NCBI RefSeq assembly: GCF_030317105.1
Contig: NZ_JASZYG010000008.1
Coordinates: 362,516 to 426,515, forward strand
Length of the DNA: 64,000 nt
From: Variovorax brevis
GTDB taxonomy: Bacteria; Pseudomonadota; Gammaproteobacteria; Burkholderiales; Burkholderiaceae_C
Direction: 5' to 3'
In this document: piece by piece, positions 33,546-42,134 of the stretch
How positions within the stretch are numbered: the first letter of the stretch is position 1
How the letters are laid out: the number at the start of each line of letters is the position of its first letter
Program-made: the position numbers and the translations under genes
Notes under the pieces: generated by a model
What the model was told of the DNA's origin: nothing
The model's database searches: none
What the model saw: only the letters and a program-made list of their open reading frames with translations

Positions 33546-33886
33546 TTGAAAGTACTTGTGCGCGGGAACCTGCCATCGCGCAGGTTCGAGAAGGCGTGCA
33601 TTTCCCGCCGCAGGCTTGTGGGTTCACGGCCACAACGTCACATCAAAGTGCTTGCGCCTGCGTCGCAGCTTTTGCAGAATCCGCTCCTCGTTTTCAGAAC
33701 TGCATTGCGGCCGGTGACCAGTAACCTCCCGGCTGCCACAAGGCTCAATTTTTCTTCATGAACCGTTTCATCGTTCACTGATCCGCACACCACCGCCCCG
33801 GCTGGATGTGCATCGCATCCAGCCGCGGACCGCAAAGCCCCGGCGCATTCACTTTCGCCGGGGTTTTTGTTTTGGAGTGTGCGCAC
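33546..33886 (+). promoter_or_regulatory. intergenic leader with hairpins, mini-ORF and terminator-like stem
   Basis: No ordinary gene is seen here. In order: an 8-bp stem at 33566-33587 behind the MFS stop; a seven-codon frame ATG to TGA at 33758-33781 (MNRFIVH); a perfect 9-bp stem GGCTGGATG/CATCCAGCC at 33800-33824; a perfect 8-bp stem CCCCGGCG/CGCCGGGG at 33838-33863 followed by TTTTTGTTTT; then GGAG at 33874-33877 and the next gene's ATG at 33887. An intrinsic terminator directly before a ribosome-binding site suggests attenuation or a riboswitch-like leader. Confidence 0.5.
33838..33873 (+). terminator. intrinsic terminator / attenuator before hypothetical gene pair
   Basis: Perfect GC-rich 8-bp stem with a 10-base loop, then a U-rich run. 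It could end transcripts arriving from the MFS gene. Since the next gene's ribosome-binding site follows at once, it could equally control that gene. Confidence 0.7.
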
Positions 33887-34105
33887 ATGAGTGCCCAACG
33901 CAAGGCGCGTGACGACAACAAACGTCTCGCCCGTTTCTATTTTTCGCTGCCGGCTGACAAGCCGCGCAACCCGGTGGTCGCCGCGCTCGCGCAGCGTGGC
34001 GGCAATGGCCAGAACGCCGGTCGTCACCTGCGCAGTCATGGCGCCGAACGCCGCGCACAAAAGGTCGCGCTGCAACAGCTCGCACGGGAGATCGGCCATG
34101 CGTGA
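33887..34105 (+). CDS. small basic hypothetical protein
   Basis: A 72-residue, strongly basic protein with ARFYFSLPADKPRNPVVAAL, then a Gly/Arg-rich stretch (AQRGGNGQNAGRHLR) and a helical Arg/Gln-rich tail. I do not recognise its family with certainty. ATG at 33887 has GGAG 9 bases upstream. It overlaps the next gene by 8 bases, so the two are coupled and probably work together. No membrane segment or signal peptide. The high positive charge suggests nucleic-acid or ribosome contact, which is only a guess. Confidence 0.65.
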   Translation: MSAQRKARDDNKRLARFYFSLPADKPRNPVVAALAQRGGNGQNAGRHLRSHGAERRAQKVALQQLAREIGHA

Positions 34106-34871
34106 AGACATGTACAAGGTCATCGTCGAGCGTCCGCGCCGCGGCGGTGGCGTGCAGGGCGAAGGCCGCATCTGGCGCAACAGCCGAGACCGTGGCTCGC
34201 ACCTGGGCATGAAGCGCGGATACGGTTGGGGCAAGCACCTCAACGAGAACCTGGCGCCGCTCAAGCGCTGGCTGCACAAGCAGGTTCATCGCCCGTGGGA
34301 CAAGGTCTACGCCGAGCTCTGCGGCGGCATCGACAGGCGCAACACCGTGCAGGCGCACATCCACGAACACATCGATGGCTTCGTGGCGCGCTTCACGACC
34401 TGGGAAGACGGCGAGGTGGTGCTCCACAGCAACCGGGGCTGGCATGGTGGGCCGGAACGGCTCTGCGACGCGCGCCATGTGGAGCTGTTCGTGCATCCGC
34501 TCACAGGCATCCTGCTGCCGAACCGGGCATCAAGCGCCTCGCGCGCTGCGTGGAGTGCGCAACAGAAGGCCGCAGGAAAGCCGGCTACGCGACGCATCGA
34601 TATTGACGACTGGACTCAATGGCATTGCCTCGATGGCGACTGGTTCGAGATTGCGCTTGAGCTGCTTCCGCCCGCCACTGCGCCTTCACCGGGTCGTTGG
34701 GATGCGCTTCTTAAGCAACAGGCCCTTCGCGGAAGAACTTGCCCGCCCGGCACGCTGGACAGCGTTGGGCTCTATGGCCGCGCCAACGTCTATGCAGTCA
34801 GCAAGCGCCGTATCGGCCGCGCGGAATTTCGTCGGCGATTTCCCAACGGCATGCCGGGAGGCGTCGCGTGA
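34098..34871 (+). CDS. hypothetical protein, partner of the preceding small gene
   Basis: A 257-residue soluble protein rich in Arg, Trp and His. The N-terminal half has KVIVERPRRGGG, GMKRGYGWGKHLNENLAPL, LHKQVHRPWDKVYAEL and GIDRRNTVQAHIHEHI; the second half has ELFVHPLTGIL and, near the end, YAVSKRRIGRAEFRRRF. The HxxxHI and RRNTVQ patches look conserved by their composition, but I know no named family. It overlaps the upstream gene by 8 bases. Codon use agrees with the host in the first half and is somewhat less GC-biased in the second. No catalytic motif can be assigned. From memory, similar two-gene sets occur as hypothetical proteins in other proteobacteria. Confidence 0.7.
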   Translation: MREDMYKVIVERPRRGGGVQGEGRIWRNSRDRGSHLGMKRGYGWGKHLNENLAPLKRWLHKQVHRPWDKVYAELCGGIDRRNTVQAHIHEHIDGFVARFTTWEDGEVVLHSNRGWHGGPERLCDARHVELFVHPLTGILLPNRASSASRAAWSAQQKAAGKPATRRIDIDDWTQWHCLDGDWFEIALELLPPATAPSPGRWDALLKQQALRGRTCPPGTLDSVGLYGRANVYAVSKRRIGRAEFRRRFPNGMPGGVA

Positions 34872-34894
34872 ATCATCTGGCCTGAGAAAACAAA

Positions 34895-34914
34895 ACGGCG
34901 CCCGAAGGCGCCGT
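34895..34914 (-). terminator. intrinsic terminator of malate synthase gene
   Basis: ACGGCGCC and GGCGCCGT form a perfect 8-bp stem closed by a TTCG tetraloop on the minus strand, followed there by TTTGTTTTC. It lies 36 bases after the glcB stop. On the plus strand it may also stop the hypothetical pair, though without a U-tract. Confidence 0.85.
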
Positions 34915-34949
34915 CATTGCATCGAACACGAAGCCCGGCACTCAGCCGA

Positions 34950-37139
34950 TCAAGCCTCGGCCTTCACCTTCAGCCGCCATGCATGCAGCAGCGGCTCGGT
35001 GTACCCGCTCGGCTGCTCGATGCCCTTGAACACAAGGTCCAGCGCCGCCTGGTAAGCCGCCGAGGTCTTGAAGTTCCCCGCCATGTTCTGGTACAGCGGA
35101 TCGCCGGCGTTCTGCCCGTCGACCACCGCGGCCATGCGCTCGAAGGTCGCGTTGACCTGCTCCTTCGTCACGACGCCGTGCAGCAGCCAGTTGGCGATGT
35201 GCTGGCTCGAGATGCGCAGCGTCGCGCGGTCTTCCATCAGGCCGACGTTGTGGATGTCCGGCACCTTCGAGCAGCCCACGCCCTGGTCGATCCAGCGCAC
35301 GACATAACCCAGGATGCCCTGCACGTTGTTGTCGAGTTCCTGCTGCTTCTCGGCAGCGGTCCAGTTGGTGTTCGGCGCGATCGGCACTTGCAGCAGGCCA
35401 GCCAGCAGGTTGTCGCGCTCGATGTTGGCGTCGATCTTTTCCAGTTCCTTCTGCACGTCGGCCACGCTCACCTGGTGGTAGTGCAACGCATGCAGCGTCG
35501 CGGCGGTGGGCGAGGGCACCCAGGCGGTGTTGGCACCCGCCTTGGGATGGCCGATCTTCTGTTCGAGCATCGCGGCCATCAGGTCGGGCATGGCCCACAT
35601 GCCCTTGCCGATCTGCGCACGACCGCGCAGGCCGCACGACAGGCCGACCAGCACGTTGTTCTTCTCGTACGACGTGATCCACGGCGTGGTTTTCATGTCG
35701 CCCTTGCGCAGCATTGCGCCGCCGTGCATGCCGGTGTGCATTTCGTCGCCGGTGCGGTCCAGGAAGCCGGTGTTGATGAAGGCCACGCGTGCGCCGGCTT
35801 CGGCGATGCAGGCTTTCAGGTTCACGCTGGTGCGGCGCTCTTCGTCCATGATGCCCAACTTGACGGTGTTGGCCGGCAAGCCCAGCAGCGCTTCGACGCG
35901 GCCGAACAGTTCAGCAGCAAAGGCCACTTCCTTCGGGCCGTGCATCTTCGGCTTGACGATGTAGACGCTGCCCGTGCGCGAGTTGCGGATGCCGTTGGCG
36001 CCCTTGCCCTTGATGTCGTAGGTGGCGATGGTCGTGGTGATGACCGCGTCCATGATGCCTTCCGGAATTTCCTTGCCGCCGTCGAACAGGATGGCGGGGT
36101 TGGTCATCAGGTGGCCGACGTTGCGCACGAACATGAGCGAGCGGCCGTGCAGCTTCACGGGCTTGCCGTCGGCGCCGGTGTATTCGCGGTCGGCGTTCAG
36201 GCGGCGCGTGAAGGTCTTGCTGCCCTTTTGCACTTCTTCGGTCAGCGTACCGAGCTGGATGCCGAGCCAGTTCTCGTACGCGACGACCTTGTCGGCCGCA
36301 TCGACCACGGCCACGGAATCTTCCAGGTCGAGGATGGTCGAGAGGGCCGATTCCAGCACCACGTCGCTCACGCCGGCTGCGTCGGACTTGCCGATGGCCG
36401 TGTTGCGGTCGATCTGGATGTCGAGGTGGATGCCGTTGTGCTTGAGCAGCACCGACGACGGCGCCGACGCGTCACCTTGATAGCCAATGAATTGCGACGC
36501 ATCCGCCAGCGTCGTGCTGCTGCTGTGCAGGGCGACGACCAGCTTGCCGTCCTTCACGCTGTAGCTGGTCGCATCCTTGTGCGAGCCGTTTTCCAGCGGC
36601 GCAGCCTGGTCCAGCACGTTGCGTGCAAAGGCAATGACCTTCTCGCCGCGCACCGGGTTGTAGCCCTTGCCCTTTTCAGCGCCGCCGCTCTCGGAAATGG
36701 CGTCCGTGCCATACAGCGCGTCGTACAGCGAACCCCAGCGCGCGTTGGCGGCGTTGAGTGCGTAGCGGGCGTTCAGGATTGGCACCACCAGTTGCGGGCC
36801 GGCTTGCGTCGCCAGTTCGGCGTCGACGTTCGAGGTCGTGGCCTTCACGTCCTGCGGCTGGGGCAGCAGGTAGCCGATGCCTTCCAGGAATTGCCGGTAC
36901 GCCGGCATGTCCTTGATCTGGCCCGGGTTGGCCTTGTGCCAGGTGTCGAGTTCCACCTGCAGTCGATCCCGTTCAGCCAGCAGCGCGGCATTCTTCGGCG
37001 CGAGGTCGTGAACGATGGCGTCGAAGCCCTTCCAGAAGGCGTCGCTGGCGATGCCGGTGCCGGGCAGCACCTTGTCTTCGACAAAGCGATAAAGCTCGGT
37101 GGCCACCTGAAGGCCGTGGGCGGTGGTGCGGTCGGTCAT
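34950..37139 (-). CDS. glcB: malate synthase G
   Basis: Condenses glyoxylate with acetyl-CoA to malate, for growth on glycolate, C2 compounds or fatty acids. The 729-residue protein matches the G isoform (E. coli 723). Marks: LDLEDSVAVVDAADKV with catalytic acid residues, GRSLMFVRNVGHLMTN, KMHGPKEVAFA, GIMDEERRTSVNL and the acetyl-CoA region GKGMWAMPDLM, TAWVPSPTAATLHALHY. The ATG at 37137-37139 (MTDRTTAHGLQV) is preferred over an in-frame upstream start because it fits the family N-terminus. It diverges from a CoA-transferase gene. An AT-rich stretch at 37210-37265 upstream probably holds the promoter. Confidence 0.97.
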   Translation of the reverse strand: MTDRTTAHGLQVATELYRFVEDKVLPGTGIASDAFWKGFDAIVHDLAPKNAALLAERDRLQVELDTWHKANPGQIKDMPAYRQFLEGIGYLLPQPQDVKATTSNVDAELATQAGPQLVVPILNARYALNAANARWGSLYDALYGTDAISESGGAEKGKGYNPVRGEKVIAFARNVLDQAAPLENGSHKDATSYSVKDGKLVVALHSSSTTLADASQFIGYQGDASAPSSVLLKHNGIHLDIQIDRNTAIGKSDAAGVSDVVLESALSTILDLEDSVAVVDAADKVVAYENWLGIQLGTLTEEVQKGSKTFTRRLNADREYTGADGKPVKLHGRSLMFVRNVGHLMTNPAILFDGGKEIPEGIMDAVITTTIATYDIKGKGANGIRNSRTGSVYIVKPKMHGPKEVAFAAELFGRVEALLGLPANTVKLGIMDEERRTSVNLKACIAEAGARVAFINTGFLDRTGDEMHTGMHGGAMLRKGDMKTTPWITSYEKNNVLVGLSCGLRGRAQIGKGMWAMPDLMAAMLEQKIGHPKAGANTAWVPSPTAATLHALHYHQVSVADVQKELEKIDANIERDNLLAGLLQVPIAPNTNWTAAEKQQELDNNVQGILGYVVRWIDQGVGCSKVPDIHNVGLMEDRATLRISSQHIANWLLHGVVTKEQVNATFERMAAVVDGQNAGDPLYQNMAGNFKTSAAYQAALDLVFKGIEQPSGYTEPLLHAWRLKVKAEA

Positions 37140-37380
37140 GTTTGAACCCCAGAAATGAGAAGAGATGGTGTGCTGTCGCGCACGCACGTGAGCGCGCGCG
37201 CTGAACCCTGTACTTTATTTGATACTTGGCGGAAGATTAATCGCCGAGAAAGCCATTTATTCGTGACATAAATGCATGTAATCGGAAAAGGGCGCCGGGG
37301 GCGTCGGGTGCTGCATCGCACGTGAAATGCCCTGTCGTCGAAACCGGCCGTGAGGCTACGCCATTCGAGAGGAAAAGTGC

Positions 37381-38598
37381 ATGAATATCTCCACCGCTGA
37401 AGCCGGCATGGCCCAAGGCGCGGCGCTGCCCTACGCTGGCGTGCGCGTCGTCGAATTCACCCACATGGTGATGGGTCCGACCTGCGGCGTGCTGCTGGCC
37501 GACCTGGGCGCCGAAGTAATCAAGGTCGAACCCATCGAGGGTGACAACACCCGCCGCCTGCTGGGCTCGGGCGCCGGCTTCTTTCCGACCTTCAACCGGA
37601 ACAAGAAAAGCGTCGCGCTGGACCTCAAGACCGCCGAGGGCCTGGAAGCGGCGATGCGCCTGGTTGCCACCGCCGACATCGTGAGCGAGAACTTCAAGCC
37701 CGGCACCATGAAGAAGCTGGGCCTGGACTACGAGACGCTTCGCCAGAATCACCCGCGCCTGATCTACGTGAGCCACAAGGGCTTCCTGCCCGGCCCCTAC
37801 GACCACCGCACCGCGCTCGACGAAGTCGTGCAGATGATGGGCGGCCTGGCCTACATGACCGGCCGGCCCGGTGATCCGCTGCGTGCTGGCAGCAGCGTGA
37901 ACGACATCATGGGCGGCCTGTTCGGTGCCATCGGCGCCATGGCCGCGCTGCGCCAGCGTGAACAAACCGGCGAGGGCTGCGAGGTGCAGTCGGCGCTGTT
38001 CGAGAACAACATCTTCCTCGTGGCGCAGCACATGATGCAGTTCGCCGCCACCGGCAAGGCGGCCGACCCGATGCCCAGCCGCATCTCGGCCTGGGGCATC
38101 TACGACGTGTTCACCGCGAAGGAGGGCGAGCAGATCTTCCTGGCGGTGGTGAGCGACAAGCAGTGGTCGATCTTCTGCAAGGCCTTCGGATTGAGCGAAC
38201 TGCTCGCCGATCCGCGCCTGAAGACCAACAACGACCGCGTGAACGCACGCGAATGGTTGATGCCGATCCTGCGCTCACACCTGGCCGAGCGCAGCGCCGC
38301 CGAACTCAGCACCGTGTTCGAGCAGAACGAGTTGCCTTTCGCGCCCATCACCCGGCCGCAAGACCTCTTCGACGATCCGCATCTCAATGCGACGGGCGGC
38401 CTTGCGCCGGTGCGCATGAACGACGGCAGCATGTCCAAGGTCCCGCTGATGCCCTTCACCTTGGCGGGCGGGCGTCCCGGCATTCGCCTCCAGCCGCCGC
38501 TGATCGGCGAGCACACGGGCGAATTGTTGCGTGAACTCGGCTACAGCGACGCGGACATCGCCACGCTCAAGGAACGCGGCTTCGCGTCCGGGCAATGA
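37381..38598 (+). CDS. CaiB/BaiF family CoA-transferase
   Basis: Type III CoA-transferase of 405 residues, moving CoA between carboxylic acids. Begins LPYAGVRVVEFTHMVMGPTCGVLLADLGAEVIKVE in pieces, the family's classic N-terminus, followed by FFPTFNRNKKSVALDLK, SHKGFLPGPYDHRTALDEVVQMMGGLAYMTG (the catalytic Asp lies in this region) and GGLFGAIGAMAAL. ATG has AGAGGA about 7 bases upstream. It diverges from glcB over 241 bases and is followed by a LysR gene after 19 bases. The acyl substrate is unknown; formyl- or succinyl-CoA-type activity is possible. Confidence 0.93.
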   Translation: MNISTAEAGMAQGAALPYAGVRVVEFTHMVMGPTCGVLLADLGAEVIKVEPIEGDNTRRLLGSGAGFFPTFNRNKKSVALDLKTAEGLEAAMRLVATADIVSENFKPGTMKKLGLDYETLRQNHPRLIYVSHKGFLPGPYDHRTALDEVVQMMGGLAYMTGRPGDPLRAGSSVNDIMGGLFGAIGAMAALRQREQTGEGCEVQSALFENNIFLVAQHMMQFAATGKAADPMPSRISAWGIYDVFTAKEGEQIFLAVVSDKQWSIFCKAFGLSELLADPRLKTNNDRVNAREWLMPILRSHLAERSAAELSTVFEQNELPFAPITRPQDLFDDPHLNATGGLAPVRMNDGSMSKVPLMPFTLAGGRPGIRLQPPLIGEHTGELLRELGYSDADIATLKERGFASGQ

Positions 38599-38617
38599 AG
38601 CGACGAACGGCACGCGC

Positions 38618-39583
38618 ATGGACCGCCTGAAGCAACTCGAATCCTTCGTCGCCATCGCCACGCGCGGCAGCCTCACGGCGGCTGCGAAAGCCGAAGGCGT
38701 GGCGCCCGCCATCATGGGCCGTCGCCTCGATGCGCTGGAAGAGCGGTTGGGCGTCAAGCTGCTGGTGCGCACCACGCGGCGCATCACGCTCACGCACGAG
38801 GGCAGTGCTTTCATGGAAGACTGCCAGCGTTTGCTTGTCGAGTTGGCCAACGCGGAAGCCAGCGTCAGCGCGGGCGGCGTGAAGGCCAGCGGCCATCTCC
38901 GCGTCACTGCGCCGGCGGGCTTCGGACGGCGGCATGTGGCGCCCCTGGTGCCGCGCTTTCATGAACTGCATCCGGAAGTCACCATCTCGCTCAACCTGAG
39001 CGACCGCGTGATCGACGTGGCCGGCGAGAACTTCGATTGCGCCGTGCGCGTGGGCGACCTGCCCGACTCCTCGCTGGTGAGCCTGCGCCTTGCCGACAAC
39101 CGGCGACGCTGCGTCGCGACGCCGACCTTCCTGCGCCATCACGGCCGGCCGCAGCACCCGAGCGACCTCGCGCGCTTCTCGTGCCTGACCTTGTCGAGCG
39201 ATGCATCGCAAACACGCGGCTGGGCCTTCCGCATTCCCAGACCCGAAGCCGACGGCGAGTTCGAAGTGATCCATCTCAAGCCCACCGGCCCGCTCGATTG
39301 CTCCGATGGCCAGGTGCTGCACGACTGGTGCCTTGCCGGCCACGGCATCGCGTGGCGCAGCACATGGGAGGTCGAAGCCGAGATCGACGCCGGCCTGCTG
39401 GTGCCCGTGCTCGATGAGTTCGCCGCGCCGCCCAACGGCATCTACGCCGTGTTCCCGCAACGCAAGCACCTGCCGTTGCGCGTACGTCTCTGGCTCGATT
39501 TTCTGAAGGCCCACTATGGCAGGCCCGAGTTCTGGGGCGGCACAATCGCTTCGCCATCACAACAACGAGAAAGTGCCCGATGA
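38618..39583 (+). CDS. LysR-family transcriptional regulator
   Basis: Regulator of 321 residues: winged helix in RLKQLESFVAIATRGSLTAAAKAEGVAPAIMGRRLDALEERLGVKLL (cited by its ends), linker helix and an effector domain from about residue 90 with GHLRVTAPAGFGRRHVAPLVP. The ATG at 38618 matches the usual N-terminus; the frame is open further upstream into the CoA-transferase gene but that part is shadow. Its stop overlaps the next start as ATGA. Targets may be the preceding CoA-transferase gene or the following membrane genes. Confidence 0.9.
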   Translation: MDRLKQLESFVAIATRGSLTAAAKAEGVAPAIMGRRLDALEERLGVKLLVRTTRRITLTHEGSAFMEDCQRLLVELANAEASVSAGGVKASGHLRVTAPAGFGRRHVAPLVPRFHELHPEVTISLNLSDRVIDVAGENFDCAVRVGDLPDSSLVSLRLADNRRRCVATPTFLRHHGRPQHPSDLARFSCLTLSSDASQTRGWAFRIPRPEADGEFEVIHLKPTGPLDCSDGQVLHDWCLAGHGIAWRSTWEVEAEIDAGLLVPVLDEFAAPPNGIYAVFPQRKHLPLRVRLWLDFLKAHYGRPEFWGGTIASPSQQRESAR

Positions 39584-40032
39584 CACTCGAAGCGATCCTT
39601 GCCTATCTCCACTTGCTGGCCATCCTCACGATGGTGGTCTTCATCGCGAGCGAGGCTGCCTTGTGCAGGGTGGAGTGGCTCAACAAGGCGGTCGTCGAGA
39701 GGCTGGCGCGCGTCGACATGGTCTACGGCATTGCGGCGGTGATGGTGCTGGTCACGGGCCTCGTGCGCACATGGCTGGGCGTCAAGGGCACCGCGTGGTA
39801 CTGGACCAACCCGCTGCTGCACATCAAGCTCACGCTGTTCATCATCGTGGGCGTCACCTCGATCTTTCCGACGATGACCTTCCTGCGCTGGCGCAAGGCC
39901 TTGCGCGCCACGGGTGCGCTGCCGTCTGAAGCCGAGATCAGGAAGACGCGCAAGCTCGTGATGATCCAGGCGCACATCATTGCCGTGATCCCGCTGGCTG
40001 CGGTGTTCCTTGCGCGCGGCTACGGCAAATGA
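39580..40032 (+). CDS. DUF2214 family membrane protein
   Basis: A 150-residue inner-membrane protein with four hydrophobic helices (around residues 5-25, 48-68, 80-98 and 125-145). LHLLAILTMVVFIASEAALC near the start and the charged DMVYGIAAVMVLVTGL helix fit DUF2214. No function is known. It is linked by ATGA overlaps to the LysR gene before it and to the large membrane protein after it, so the three are one transcription and translation unit. Confidence 0.82.
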   Translation: MTLEAILAYLHLLAILTMVVFIASEAALCRVEWLNKAVVERLARVDMVYGIAAVMVLVTGLVRTWLGVKGTAWYWTNPLLHIKLTLFIIVGVTSIFPTMTFLRWRKALRATGALPSEAEIRKTRKLVMIQAHIIAVIPLAAVFLARGYGK

Positions 40033-42068
40033 ACTCCGGTGTCAGATTTCTCTTTGCAGGCACGATCTTCACCAGTGCCTTCCTGCTGTTTCTCGTCCAG
40101 CCGCTGATCGCCAAGCAGATCCTGCCGTGGTTCGGCGGATCGGCGGCCGTGTGGTCCATCTGCATGGTGTTCTTCCAGGTGGTGCTGCTGGCGGGCTATG
40201 CCTACTCCGATGCGGTCACACGTCGGCTCAATGCGCGGATGCAGGCGCGCGTGCACGTCGCGCTCTTGCTCGCAAGCCTGGCCTTCTTGCCGATCGTCAC
40301 CAGCGCGCGCTGGAAGCCGGTGGGCTCCGAAGACCCCACACTCTGGATACTCGGCCTGCTTGTCGGCACCATCGGCCTGCCCTACTTCCTGTTGTCGACC
40401 ACCGGGCCGCTGGTGCAGTCGTGGCTGTCGCGCACGCCTTGGGGCGCGCAGGTGTACCGCTACTTCTCGCTGTCGAACCTCGCCTCGCTGGCGTCGTTGT
40501 TGAGCTACCCGGTGCTGATCGAGCCACACAGCACGCTGTTGCAGCAAGCGCGTGGCTGGTCATGGGCCTTTGCGGCTTTTGTGGTGCTGTGCATCGGCAC
40601 GACGCTGTACGCGGCGCGGCAAGGTGCATCGCCTGCCGCCACGACGACAAAGCCCGACGAGCCCGCCGCGTCGCCGGCCGCACCAGCGCCACGCGTCTCC
40701 GACTACCTGCTCTGGCTTGGCCTGCCTGCGCTCGGCTCGTGGCTGTTGTTGGCCGTGACCAATCACATCACGCAGAACGTTGCCGCCATTCCCTTCCTCT
40801 GGGTGCTGCCGCTGTCCGTCTACCTGCTGACCTTCGTGCTGTCCTTCGAGAGCGATCGCTGGTACCGGCGCGCTTTCTTCGTGCCGGCCACGGCCGCGAT
40901 GCTGGTGCTGTGCGCCTTCGGCCTGCAGGACAACCTGGGTTTCGACGTCAAGACCGCGCTGCCGATCTACGTCACAGGCCTGTTCGTGCTGTGCATGTTC
41001 TTTCACGGCGAAATGGCGCGCATGCGGCCGGCGGCGAAGTACCTCACGCGCTTCTATCTCATGCTCTCGCTGGGTGGTGCCATCGGCGGCGTCACTGTCG
41101 GGCTGATCGCGCCGCATGTGCTGCCGGCTTACTACGAACTCGGCGTGGGGCTCGTGCTCAGCGCGCTGGCCGGCGCGGCGGTGATGCGCGGGCGGCGCTT
41201 CGGCCTCATCGGCGGCACGGCGCTGGCTGCCTGCTGCGCGTGGTTTCTGGCGCTGCAGGTGCGCAGCGACACCAGCGATGCGCGCGAGATGATGCGCAGC
41301 TTCTACGGCACGCTCATCACCCTCGACGCGCGCCGCGATGACCCGGCAACGGCAGTGCGCCAGATGTACCACGGCTCGGTCAAGCACGGCGAGCAGTTCC
41401 TCGCGCCTGCCAAGCGTCGCCAGCCGACCAGCTACTACGGCGAAAGCTCGGGCATCGGTCTGGCCTTGGCCGCAGCACCCGAGCGGGCGCGCCGCGTCGG
41501 CCTGATCGGGCTGGGTGCGGGCACGCTCGCGGTGTATGGGCGCAAGGGCGACGTGTACCGCGTCTACGAAATCAACCCGCAGGTGTTCGAACTGGCCGAC
41601 ACCGAATTCACTTTCCTCAAGGACAGCCCCGCGAAGATCGATCGCGTGCTGGGCGATGCGCGACTGGCGCTCGAGCGCGAGGAGCCGCAGCAGTTCGACG
41701 TGCTCGCGGTCGATGCGTTTTCAGGCGATTCGGTGCCCATCCACCTCATCACCGCGGAGGCGATGGAGGTCTACCTGCGCCACATGCAACCCGATGGCGT
41801 GATCGCCTTTCACGTGACCAATCGCTTCCTGGCGCTGGCGCCGGTCGTGCAATCCATCGCCCAGGCGCAGGGCCTGCATGCGGTGCTGGTGCACGACGAA
41901 GCCGAGCACAACGATGCGTTGCGCCGCACCGACTGGGTGCTGGTCTCGCGCACCGCCGCAAGCCTCGATCGCGAGGCCATTCGCCGTGCGAGCGTGCCCT
42001 TCACGCCCATCGAGGGCCTGCACGCATGGACGGACGATTTCAACAACCTGTTTGGCGTCTTGAAGTAG
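40029..42068 (+). CDS. fused membrane / spermidine synthase-like protein
   Basis: A 679-residue protein. The first about 410 residues form around ten hydrophobic helices (FLLFLVQPLIAKQILPWFGG at the start, typical of this family); the C-terminal part has a spermidine-synthase-like Rossmann fold with SSGIGLALAAAP, GLIGLGAGTLAVYGRKGD, YEINPQVFELA and DVLAVDAFSGDSVPIHLIT. The membrane-fused aminopropyltransferase-like family occurs widely in proteobacteria; true polyamine activity is unproven, and no S-adenosylmethionine decarboxylase lies nearby. The start overlaps the DUF2214 stop. A terminator follows at 42082. Confidence 0.88.
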   Translation: MNSGVRFLFAGTIFTSAFLLFLVQPLIAKQILPWFGGSAAVWSICMVFFQVVLLAGYAYSDAVTRRLNARMQARVHVALLLASLAFLPIVTSARWKPVGSEDPTLWILGLLVGTIGLPYFLLSTTGPLVQSWLSRTPWGAQVYRYFSLSNLASLASLLSYPVLIEPHSTLLQQARGWSWAFAAFVVLCIGTTLYAARQGASPAATTTKPDEPAASPAAPAPRVSDYLLWLGLPALGSWLLLAVTNHITQNVAAIPFLWVLPLSVYLLTFVLSFESDRWYRRAFFVPATAAMLVLCAFGLQDNLGFDVKTALPIYVTGLFVLCMFFHGEMARMRPAAKYLTRFYLMLSLGGAIGGVTVGLIAPHVLPAYYELGVGLVLSALAGAAVMRGRRFGLIGGTALAACCAWFLALQVRSDTSDAREMMRSFYGTLITLDARRDDPATAVRQMYHGSVKHGEQFLAPAKRRQPTSYYGESSGIGLALAAAPERARRVGLIGLGAGTLAVYGRKGDVYRVYEINPQVFELADTEFTFLKDSPAKIDRVLGDARLALEREEPQQFDVLAVDAFSGDSVPIHLITAEAMEVYLRHMQPDGVIAFHVTNRFLALAPVVQSIAQAQGLHAVLVHDEAEHNDALRRTDWVLVSRTAASLDREAIRRASVPFTPIEGLHAWTDDFNNLFGVLK

Positions 42069-42081
42069 GGCGCTCAAAGCA

Positions 42082-42107
42082 AGAGGCCCGCACGCGGCGG
42101 GCCTCTT
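42082..42107. terminator. bidirectional intrinsic terminator
   Basis: AGAGGCCCGC and GCGGGCCTCT form a perfect 10-bp stem with a 5-base loop between convergent genes. A short T-run follows on the plus strand; the minus strand gives TTGCTTTG. It serves the membrane spermidine-synthase-like gene and probably psiF. Confidence 0.85.
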
Positions 42108-42134
42108 TGGTTCAAAGTTCAGGTCGGACCGGGT

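Noticed and set aside
33800..33863. Two short hairpins as a guanidine-II (mini-ykkC) riboswitch
   Set aside because: Two adjacent stems fit the general look, but neither loop has the conserved ACGR sequence and the downstream genes are not guanidine exporters.
37210..37265. Inverted half-sites GGCG-N10-CGCC and GTA-N10-TAC upstream of malate synthase
   Set aside because: Arms of three to four bases are too short to call an operator without comparison.
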